Assembly (NCBI GenBank): GCA_023014335.1
Contig: JAECYW010000031.1
Coordinates: 475,087-539,086 of the forward strand
Reading direction: 5' to 3'
DNA: 64,000 bases
Source: Galerina marginata
Taxonomy: Eukaryota; Basidiomycota; Agaricomycetes; Agaricales; Galerinaceae
This document shows, piece after piece, positions 46,716 through 56,139 of this stretch. The position numbers and the translations under genes were made by a program. Numbering within the stretch: position 1 is the stretch's first letter; each line of letters starts with the position of its first letter. The notes beneath the pieces were generated by a model, which saw nothing but the letters and a program-made list of their open reading frames with translations, did no database searches and was not told the DNA's origin.

Positions 46716-48344
46716 CTATATTCTTCCAATCAGTAGAAGGAATACCGGATGCTCGACCTACAAACGAAAAAGCGACAGAAATAAGAAAGAGGAGATTGGA
46801 GAACAGAGCGTGAATACCATATATGGCTTCTGGATTATGGATCCTGGCAAGCACATCGTCGTTTTGCTCTCAACGACCCTCACGCCCTGCAGACGAGGGT
46901 ATTTGAAAACGTCTTCAGCAGCTGTTTCCTGTAAGCGGGCCAGTAAGTTGTTGATACCTATATTATCGAGAAGGCATGGCCGTACGCTTAAGTTTATTTC
47001 TGACTATATGGCAGATAAATAAGTATCATCTTCAGACAGATGTAAATCGACAATAAGACTCACCGACTGTGAAAAACCAAGAGGGAGGAGTTTCTTGATT
47101 GTGTCGGCAACGAGGTGAAACTAAGGGGAACGCTCGAATTTAACAATCCAGGTCAAAAGTCTTTATACTCACCATGGTAGATCCTGGGCTCTAATCACAG
47201 AAGAGCGAAGTCAGATCGTTGTCGCGACGTTTAAGGGCCTAGAAGAGTTTACTCACCGAAAGCAAACTGCGCCACTGGAATTGATGGTCCGAAACGCCCT
47301 AAGCAATCTCCTGTAAGAAGACACGCCCACAAACGAGGCTTGAAAAACATGTACAGTACCTGCGACTCTCGGTGGAAATGAGTGTGGTGATGGTGGTGTA
47401 TCGTTATATCACCGCCAGCGTTGTTGATCGCCGTGTCGCGTATCGAAACATTGCAAGCGTTGGAGAACATGCGTACCTGTGCGGGACGGTCAGCGGCTGC
47501 TTGTTCCTAGTCTGTAGAAAGGACAATGATCTGGAGTCAGCAGAAGGCTTACTCACATCCATGCTTCTGGGCAGAAGATCCTTTAAATCTACATCGGAGT
47601 ACTCTTCACGCCAAGGAAATCCGAGCTCTCCGTCTGCATCTTCATGAGGAGAGGCTTGCCTGGCGGTTTTCTCGCCATCCAGATTCATTCGTTTTGATAC
47701 GAAGGATGGAGGGTAAGTAGGATATGTCCACCGGTCCTTATCCTCTCCGAAGTCTTTCGTCACAGCTTTTTCGAAGTTAGACAAGCTCCTGCCGTCGACC
47801 CAAAGCTCCCAGTCGAGATACGAGCACATCTCTCGCTCCATTTGATTGATCTCTCGCAGCTTGAACATGTTTTGAGCGACGATACACCAAGATTTGTTGG
47901 AGTAGGTGTCGTCGCACACGACTTTGGACGCGATCATGAAGGCAGAGATGAACAGTCTGTGCCCAGACGATCCTCGCGCGGATGGGAAGCGCGCCTTAAG
48001 TCGTTGGAGTAAAAGGAGGGCGGTAAAAGTGACGGCGGAGTGCAACTTTGTGCGATACAAAGTATACGCGATAAAGAATGGCAGTTTGGCTTGAGAGTGA
48101 CTCGGGCTCGAAGCGGGCGGTTCCTCGGGGCAGGCGAATAGATGCGTGATGAAGCGAGCGGCGAGTCTCGCAGTGTGTTCGTGTCCATGATAAGAATCCG
48201 TTTCGGGAGTAGTGGGTGCTGCGGCCTTGGGAGATGTAAAATTAGCTGATTATATACGAGCCAGAAGTTCGAACAAGGTGCAGAACTCACTGAGAGTCCG
48301 GCGGGAGGTTGTCTCGGGGCTCCTGGGCAGGGAGTAGTCGACAT
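46716..48344 (-). CDS. Pho80/PCL-type cyclin fused to motif and conserved tail, copy 3
   Basis: Inverted paralogue of copy 2, about 374 residues. First exon 48291-48344 (STTPCPGAPRQPPAGLS). The cyclin box is almost identical to copy 2 (LFISAFMIASKVVCDDTYSN; INQMEREMCSYLDWELWVDG). The acidic linker ends SMDV, the intron before the motif exon is kept, and motif exon 47360-47476 reads [20 protein letters not shown] with five His. The tail exons read GVSDHQFQWRSLLS, SPGSTM, a 19-residue [13 protein letters not shown] exon, a SEINLS-type microexon and VFKYPRLHGVRVVESKTTM. The last exon stops early ([13 protein letters not shown]). The role is presumably binding a Pho85/Cdk5-type kinase, with the tail adding an unknown interaction surface. 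Confidence 0.74.
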
Positions 48345-48645
48345 TGGTAGAGACCGCCCGAAGGACCCGGAGGGAGACTGTCGATAGAGCGGATGGAAGG
48401 AGAGAGGGAGAGAGAGACTCGGATGAATCGACGAAGTTGAAAGCCCCCATGCCAGTCATATCTAGCCACAGCCGCACCAGGATAGGCAGTACTACTCTAT
48501 TAGGGCACCACCCCAACCAAACATTTAGATCTCAGAGACTCAGACGTCCGCCCTTGACATACCGAAGTTCTCGGTATTCAACTTATTCCGTCAAACGATG
48601 GAGTAGTCGGTCTGGTTTTGCCTCGGGAAGCAGGAGGCCAGGGTC

Positions 48646-49370
48646 TCGTAGCCGCATACATAGCGTTGCTGGAAAAGAATGGATCTTACATACTAGGTAA
48701 CCGCAATCTGCGAAGGCAATGCTCGCTTCGCCATCCGAGTCTTGGGGTCATTGTACATCCTACTTGTCCGAGGGTCATGGTTCAGAGACGGATAGAGACA
48801 GACACGCGACACGTTGCATTGCCTTGCTTTGTGTCTGTCCCTCCCTCAAGATCCCTCCTTACCCTACACACAATATGCATGTAAAAAGTAAAGTACGGCA
48901 ATCTATTAACCTTCCTGAGCCAGAAAACCGATGAAACAAGGACAATTGAGAGCTGTAATGTTCAGTTACACCTGCGAACAGGATCGTCCTTGAATCGGTG
49001 AAATCTTGACCAAATCGGCCGATTTTTTCAACTAGGTCTACAGAATGCGACGAATTATACCCGTCTACAAAGATTCAAGAAGATCGAAGAACAATTGAGA
49101 CGTACAGAGGAGGAACAATATCAAAAATTTTCCATCAGCGAATCGAGAATTTGGCTTTGTTTGGCCGCCGGTTCCACCCCTAGAGAAAGATTGCTCGCTG
49201 CGCTCGCAAATACCGGTCTGGCGCACATCCGGTGATTGGAACGGGTGGCTCGGCCCAAGATACCCGAATGCCACTAGTACTTGGTCCATTCGACCTGCCA
49301 TTACAATCCTGCCATTGAAATCCACAACCGCCTTACTCAATAGGATTTCAACGTTCATCCGGGTATGTGT
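48646..49370. other. Intergenic stretch
   Basis: No supportable gene between the right arm of the inverted duplication and ATG18 fragment 2. Confidence 0.4.
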
Positions 49371-49376
49371 CCCCGG

Positions 49377-49925
49377 CGCGGGGAAGCTGTATCAGCTCCG
49401 AAGAGATTTATTCGATGAACTTTAATTTGGTGGGCACGCTGTTGGCGGTAAGCTCGGCGCATGATACGGTGCATATCTTCAAGCTGGGGAGCGGGAGCGG
49501 GGCGCTGGGACGCCGTCAATTTCTAGTGTGGATGGTGTGGGTGCGGGTGCGAGCAGTCCGCCTGAATTGGTGGATGGGACGACGTAGGGCTCGGAGGGCG
49601 GGTACGAGGCGTTCGTCGAGAAGATGAAAGTGAACAGTGTCTCGTGCGTCATCCTCTTTCTCTCCTTCCACATCCAAATTCATCCCCTTTCATCTTCATC
49701 TTCATATCCAGCTCAAGCCTCCGCCGTAAATCCATGCAGCTATCCAAAACCCTAACCCACTCCATGGGCGGGTACCTCCCCAACACCCTCACCAAAATGT
49801 GGGAGCCTTCCCGGGACTTCGTCGCGTTGTCAGGCAGCATGCCGCAGGTGATGGTGCTCTCGTCGGAGGGGTATGGTATTTTTATTTGTATAGTATTGCT
49901 TTGGAGAGGGGGGGGAGTGTTCGTT
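49377..49925 (+). pseudogene. ATG18 fragment 2
   Basis: Starts at the codons for GEKLYQ and passes through [20 protein letters not shown] with VHIFKLGSG. It then continues with broken frames to [43 protein letters not shown] and a shifted ERGG end. It lacks the first half of ATG18 and the FRRG motif is damaged, so it is not functional. Confidence 0.72.
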
Positions 49926-50019
49926 GATGGTCATGCTTGGTACTGCCTGGTAATTTTCTTGTGGCCACAACGTCATCCAAGCACACACAAAACCCCCTCC
50001 TCCTACTGTAGGCCAAGCG

Positions 50020-50365
50020 GGAGACAGACGCTGTCGGCCTCGAGTGTGGATCGTGCGGAGGCGTGTGCGAGCAGTCCGCCTGAGTCGGTAGGGACTACGC
50101 AAGGCTTGGATGGCTACAAAGTGTTCGACGAGAAGAAGATGAAAAAATTTCTCGTGCGTCATCTTCTGCTCCTCTGTTCAGCCCTGAGATACCCTCTGAT
50201 CTGGTCCCCGTTCTTTTTCTTTTTTAACATCCAGCTCAACCCTCCGCCGGCACGGTGCCTCAGGACCTAGGTGATGGTCCTCGCGTCCGAGGGGTATTTT
50301 CATTTGTATAACATCGATTTGGAGAGGGGTGGCGAGCGTGTTGACGAAGTAGTATAAGTACGCTG
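50020..50365 (+). pseudogene. ATG18 fragment 3
   Basis: Follows fragment 2 in the same orientation. It has the strings [21 protein letters not shown], then an unspliced intron-like stretch and QVMVLASEGYFHLYNIDLER. This is another partial copy of the last third of ATG18 with internal deletions. Confidence 0.62.
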
Positions 50366-50842
50366 CTTTGTTTTCGTTGAGCTTTGCTGCTTTTGGCGTG
50401 CTTTGCTGACGGTATTTGTGGTTTATTAGATTCAGCGGATGAGAGTGGCGGATTAAGATGACCGTATCTTTGCGGTGTATTGACACAAACAGTGGGATCC
50501 CCGCTATCAAATTAATGATCCCAGTGCTCAACTCGTCACCTCCGAACCTCGTCAATTAAAGACACGCAGATTTGATTGATTTGCCTTTCGCCCTTGGTGG
50601 CTGGGGTAAATATAGTTTCCAGGCAAGTGCACAGCGCCATCGATTGTTCATTCAAACTACATAGATAACTTAGTCACGATGTGATCCAAATTTAACTAAC
50701 CTACCAAACGCATACCTCGAATTGCAGTGTTCAGAGTTGGCAAGCATGGACAGCCTCATTGACAAGCCATAGATAAGTACAGCATGTTCGCCGCTCACTC
50801 TGAAATTCCTTCCCACCACCGTCCTCGGACATTTACTTTGGA
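50366..50842. other. Intergenic stretch upstream of the NLR
   Basis: No gene was identified. It lies between ATG18 fragment 3 and the NLR leader peptide. Confidence 0.35.
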
Positions 50843-53175
50843 ATGAACCCAATGTTGTCGTCCCATAATCTGTTGGTCACTGGAGGGACCTTTACGCAGA
50901 TTAATGATGTCAGGCAGATCCACCCCAGTCAAGGCGAGTAAGGGCTGCTTGCTGAACTTTCTAGCTGATCGAAATCAATAGCGAGCCTTGACCTTTTGAC
51001 GAAGGCAGTCTCCCCTTCTGCGTTCCATAACTCAGGGGAACGTCGTGACCCGCCCAAGTGCTTTCCGAACACGAGGGTTGCGATCCTAAAGAAACTCAAG
51101 GATTGGATTCTCGGCCTCGACCCGATGACAAGAAGTGCTCTCATTAAGTGGTTGCATGGACCCGCAGGATCAGGGAAGTCAGCTATTGCGCAGACCCTTG
51201 CGGACTGGGCGTTCGAGGAGGAAATCTTACTTGCCAGTTATTTTTTTTCAAGGTTCGACTCGACGCGAAATCATCCCCGGTCACTGATCGCCACCATTGC
51301 CTATCAGGCAGGATCTCTTGGTCGTAAAGTTAGGGAAAGCATTGTGGCAGCCATAGACGCCGAGCCTCTCATATTCACCCTGTCCCTCATGGCGCAGATC
51401 CGCTCTCTCATCGTTGAGCCACTCGATTCACTTATTACGTCTGGATATTTTGAGGACCCCAGGTCCAAGCGCCTCATTATCATCGACGGGCTCGATGAAT
51501 GCATTGACCCCGATTGGCAAATAGATATCATCCGCACGATATCAAAAGCACTGCAAGACCACCACCTGCCGCTAATCTTCCTAATCACTAGTCGTCCTGA
51601 GCACGATATAACCTTTTCTTTTGGCTCAGGCTACTTGACGGAAGTGACATCTCGCTTCCCCCTGGACGACACATACGAGTCGTCATCGGATATTGAGCTC
51701 TTCCTCCGAAGTCAATTTAACGAAATCAAAGAAAACCATCCATTCAAAATGCAGCTGGTAGGGTGGCCTGGTCAGCAAACGCTGGAAAAAACTCGTTACC
51801 AATTCGTCGGGTCAATTCATTTACGCAGCCACCGTTACAAAGTTCGTGAGATCTACTCGACATAAACCGGCTGATAGATTGGAAATGGTTCTCGGTCTAC
51901 GCCCCCCAGTAGGAGATCACGATTTGCCATTCTCTGACCTAGATGCACTTTACCACCATGTATTCGCCGGGGTCCAGAACATTGAGCTGGTATTGAAGGT
52001 TTTAAGTTTTTATCTACTCACAAGAGATCATCATTTCGTTCCTGGCGTGAACTACATGGAGCACAAGCTTTCCTTGCACACAGGAGACATCAACACATCT
52101 TTCTGCGACCTCCATGCAGTCATTGACCTTCAGGGTGGCTCCGAGTTCCGCCTGCATCACGCATCGCTCGAAGACTTTTTTCTTGACAAATCACGCTCCA
52201 AGTCATTGTACATCGACCCGCCAAACCGGCATGCTGAATTTGCACGAGCGATGTTTCAATTTTTCCCAAGTAAGTGCATGATGTGCATCGCACTATCCCG
52301 CGTCATCGGACCAATGTTCGATTTATTGTCTGACAAGTTTCTCAGATATTGTATCGGATCGGGACATATATGTTTGCGCTCGCCACCTTGATAGAGCTTC
52401 ACCAAGCGAAGAGCTACGACAAGACATTCTAAACCTTGACAGTTTTGGAGTCTTTCGTTTTCGCAAATCCGATGGGTACGAATCCGCGTACTCAAATCTA
52501 GAACTCCTTTGGAATTCCATCAAACGTTCTGTTCGTATACGTGGTTTTAATTTGGCTAACCCAACTAATTCTTTATTCCTATTAGCAACTTTCAGATGCC
52601 ATTGAGCTCTGCTTACGCCATACCCGACCGATGGACAAGCATGCCGCCGGCCAGTTAAAAGCTTACTACTCAGATAAACGACTGATAGCCCTCCTTTCCG
52701 TCTCATACATAGTCTTTACCGACACAGGCTACGCGTACCCGGACATTTGGTACACCATGTGCAACGAATTGTTCCAACTTGACGAACAATTGACCTCCAT
52801 TGACCTTCGCCGCTATCAACTTTCCAGGGGCCAAAAATGGTACAGCCAAGAATTCACGACGATTTTAAAACACCATTTTAAAGACAAAAGAAACCTTGAA
52901 GCTTGCCATGCGGATGGTGCCATATATTTTTTCATTATATACAACATCACTTGGTCCCAAGTTTCCTGAAGCATCAAAAAATTGAAGACCTGGTAGTGTA
53001 TAGCCTGCATTTGCTGGACAGGCTTCTCCGGAAAGCAGGAAGGTCTGAACGGCTAATTACCTTGGCTCGACGATGCAACTTTGGGATGTTTTCAGCTGCT
53101 TTCCCGATCGAAATAGCACGCGCGAGGAAGAGAATTGCAGAGTACCTCGGAAGGATGGACTCATCCGGCAGATAA
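50843..53175 (+). CDS. NACHT-domain NLR protein with short N-terminal motif
   Basis: The leader exon (from ATG 50843) encodes SSHNLLVTGGTFTQIND. After an intron ending at 50981, the main exon reads KAVSPSAFHNSGERRDPPKC. The NACHT NTPase follows: Walker A WLHGPAGSGKSAIAQTLADW, Walker B RLIIIDGLDECID and sensor LIFLITSRPEHD. Further exons (to 52269, 52346-52530, 52586 on) give VFAGVQNIELVLKVLSFYLL, HHASLEDFFLDKSRSKSLYI and a C-terminus near IARARKRIAEYLGR. This is the standard agaricomycete NACHT layout and acts as a nucleotide-driven switch. Problems: the splice phase between leader and NACHT exon is unresolved, an extra A in a six-A run near 51790 shifts the frame (LEK then LVTNSSGQFIYAATVTKFV in the next frame), and the last join (about 52920-52975) is unclear. 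No repeat sensor domain was seen. Confidence 0.75.
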
Positions 53176-53279
53176 AAGTACCTGGAGTAATTTGTCAATC
53201 AATTACCTTAAAACTATTGAAAACGGACCCTGAGTTGGGATATGAGTACTATGAACGTCGAACGACCGAACCAGTATAA

Positions 53280-54188
53280 CACCGGAGGCTTTTATTTAAC
53301 GGGAATATAGCTGATATAAAAAGGTGAAGAGATCAAGCCACTAAGGACTGCTTACTTTAAAGTGGTGCCTAACTCGACACAGCTGATAACCTAGTCTTTG
53401 ACTATTTTTGTTCTGTTCCGGATTGTTTGATTTTTTTTCGGCGACCAGTCCGGGGCCGTATTCCCTGCTTGGCGTTCTCAACATGAGAAACCGCACACCC
53501 ACTGACGGGATCCAGTTTAACTTATCTGCAGGCAGCATGATAAAGTCCTCCGACCAATGCGAGATTGATGGAAATCCGTCCCAAAAGTTGCAATTTGGGC
53601 GACAGGAAAGTGTTAAACCCAAACGACATGGCTCAGTACGTAGGTGTTACAAGCTTGATCTCGGTTTGAATGTTCGAGACAAAGACTCCAAATAATGGAC
53701 GATGGGCTTACTGCTGTGAAATTCGATCGTATAACAAGATAGTATACTTTAGTGATACACAAATAGGTAAATTTGAAAATGTAAAAGCAGGCAACGGAGA
53801 AAGCGTTCATAGTAAAATCAAACCCGAGCTGCGGAGCAAAGAGCCATTCGAAACCTATTTTTGGATTTCCTATTTTTCCATTCTTTTTTGAAGGTTGGTT
53901 TTAATTGTTTTTGTCCTTTTCCGTGTTTCGTCGTTCGGTAGCCCTTTTTTTTTGTAATATTTCCACTTTCATTGGTACCAACGGAGGAGGAACATCCAGA
54001 ACGGCCCATACCGATCCCGACGTCCCCCAGGTGTGGCGTGACGCACCACCCTCTCGGACCCTCAGAGTTGAAGTTAACTCTTTCGGGCCACGAGCTCAAT
54101 CAACCGCGAAGTTATACCAAATGTGCATTGAGGCAGAGCGCGGTTTCGTATCGTGTCCAAAAGGCCACCATTTCGAAACCGTGCACGC
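53280..54188. other. Intergenic stretch with T-rich block
   Basis: No gene was found. The T-rich block at about 53850-53960 (ttttgtccttttccgtgtttcgtcgttcggta) is repeated at about 55810-55930 and lies downstream of the small tail genes, like the A-rich 3' flanks elsewhere. Confidence 0.4.
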
Positions 54189-55199
54189 CTAAACCAATTT
54201 CCCGGTGTGTCCAAGGTAAGTCTTCCAAGATCCTGCCCAGATGCGGGCAAGATTGAAGTTGCCTAGTCGCAGAAGAACGCGTATCGAACACTTGACCTAG
54301 AGGGAAAACAGGCGAGATGTAAGCCAAAACTTCACAATGAAGACATGGAAGAGAAGATATAGAAGGTAGCACGCACAACAACTGGTTTACGATTCCGTCC
54401 TTGAACAGGGAGGTTTTACTCAGAAGTACAGGAACATTGAATAAAGGCGGATATTTGAGGGCGTCGTTTGCGATCTTCTCCTGGATTGGTGGTGCAATGT
54501 AAGTAAGTGCAAACCGATGGCCCTCTAGAGCGAGAATAAGCGTACATTCAGATTTATGTCGGGCTATTTTGTGTAAATTTGATGTTAATATGTAATGAAT
54601 AGACTTGCCTAACACAACTTACCGAGAACGAAAATGGACAGGATAGGAAACCCTTGACATTCTCGGCAGCGTGAGCCTACCGTACACAGATTATACTCAG
54701 TGATAAACCGAGTTAAAGATGCCAGTCCTTACTATCTTTGATTTTAGATTCTGGGTAGACATTGTGTTAGATCACGCCTGGTGTTGAATAAGGGCTAACT
54801 CACTGAAAATGGTTTGGCCAATTGGTCCCAAGTTGACACCTATTGTTCCGAGTTAGCCATGAGACATACGCCGCGCAGCTGCAGGGAGATTTGTACCGGC
54901 TCCGAGTCGAACTCTGGGTGAAAAAAGACGTTGTAATTGTGGTTGATCGTCAAATCACCTCCAACGTTGTTGATTTCTGTGTCTCGTATTGATACGTCAT
55001 GGGCCGACGAGAACATCTCGACCTGGATGTGGTATTCAGAGGCTAATCTGGGGGATAAGCTTAGGAGGGCTAATTTACTACTGACATTCCGTGCCAGTGG
55101 AGCTTGTGTATCGTAACGACTGATGGCGCATGGTAGGATATGAGTCTTAGGACGGAGCCCACTTGGTGGCCCGGGCAGGAGAGATGTTAAAGACAACAT
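54189..55199 (-). CDS. Small tail-family protein with short orphan leader (about 193 aa)
   Basis: Eight short exons join cleanly. A 38-residue leader (MLSLTSLLPGPPSGLRPKTH ...) comes first. Motif exon 54897-55022 reads MFSSAHDVSIRDTEINNVGG, then DLTINHNYNVFFHPEFDSEP. After it come VSTWDQLAKPFS, a microexon NLKSKI, AHAAENVKGFLSCPFSFS, a microexon PDINLN, a 108 nt exon with ANDALKYPPLFNVPVLLSKT and a last exon VKCSIRVLLRLGNFNLARIW. Exon number, lengths (18 nt microexons, 108 nt exon) and conserved spots (I-N-L-N; K-Y-P; L/E-S-K-T) match the tails of the cyclin and RRM-GATA genes despite low identity. This is the shortest complete member and may show the tail as an independent protein. Function unknown. 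Confidence 0.62.
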
Positions 55200-55211
55200 T
55201 CTGCTCCGAAG

Positions 55212-55400
55212 TGGGAGAGTGAGGGAGAAGAGTGAGGGGCCCTTTCAAGAGTGGCGATGCAGACAAGCGGTCATCTGGACACAGCATGCAGCCTTGAGGC
55301 AATCGAAATGAAATGAATGCGTCAACAGAAATATATGTAGAGGTCTACATGTATTTGTCACGAACAGCACCCCAAAGTCGACTGTCCGGTACCCCAAAAC
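55212..55400 (-). promoter_or_regulatory. Conserved promoter of tail family, copy at 55 kb
   Basis: Upstream of the small tail gene, the minus strand has GTAGACCTCTACATATATTT with GTTGACGC, then the GCATGCTGTGTCCAGATGACC region and a pyrimidine run. Equivalent copies are at 57.8-58.0, 58.2-58.4 and, on plus, 11.96-12.12 kb. Confidence 0.5.
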
Positions 55401-56139
55401 CGACCAGATTTCTCACATTGCACAGCCACTGATAAGATCCAGTTTATCTAATCTACGGTCAGCTCGGCGAAGATGCCAGCACCACACCGAGTGCCATTCT
55501 GCTTTTGTCCTTTCCGTGGTTTTCTCGGTTACGATTGTTATGATTTTATATCTACGTCTACAAGAGACTTAGTCTTCTAAAAAGATAACATCGATAGACC
55601 GAAGTTAAATGAGTTGCTAGTACCGGGTGCATCAAAAACCTCATGGGAAAAGCTACCGGTCTGCAGGTGGAAATGTATGTACGCAAATGGGCTCGTAGTC
55701 CAACAAGTCCTGAGCTTGAGGGCAGCGCCCCCCTTTTTTGTATTGTTTTCGATACCGTCAATGGAGTAAATTAGAAAAGTTAAGCCTGACCCTTCCGGGT
55801 CTGAGCTGACCCACGCCTATTTTTTTCTTCCGGAATTTTTAATTTTGTACTGTTTTTGGTGGATGTTTATTTTGTTTTTGTTATTCTCCGTGTTTCGTTG
55901 TTCGGTTGCCCCCTATTTTTTGCGTTGTTTTGGTTTTAATTGATTTGTCGTTGGAGGAAAATCAGAGAGGTTAAGCCTGACAATTCCGCGTCTGAGGAGG
56001 GTTCAGTGCCTTTCGGATACACTCCTTTACAAGTTTGAATTCATCCTTACCTAAAGCAATCTCTGGATGTTCCCAGAAATCATACTCGGGGGGTCACAGT
56101 GGAACACATATCGGGGAAAGACAGAGGAGACTTAAACCA
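55401..56139. other. Intergenic stretch with T-rich 3' flank
   Basis: No gene. The T-rich block around 55815-55945 (ctccgtgtttcgttgttcggttgcccc) resembles the one at 53.9 kb and is probably the 3' flank of the next small tail gene on the minus strand. Confidence 0.4.

Larger units (their letters stand above)
42815..48645 (-). repeat. Right arm of about 5.8 kb inverted duplication
   Basis: Reverse-complement partner of 26020-31835. It carries RRM-GATA copy B and cyclin copy 3 in opposite orientation, including spacers and A-rich 3' flanks. The arm ends inside the last GATA exon. Confidence 0.75.

Noticed and set aside
49377..50365. Second functional ATG18
   Set aside because: Only the 3' half is present, frames are broken and the FRRG motif is altered.
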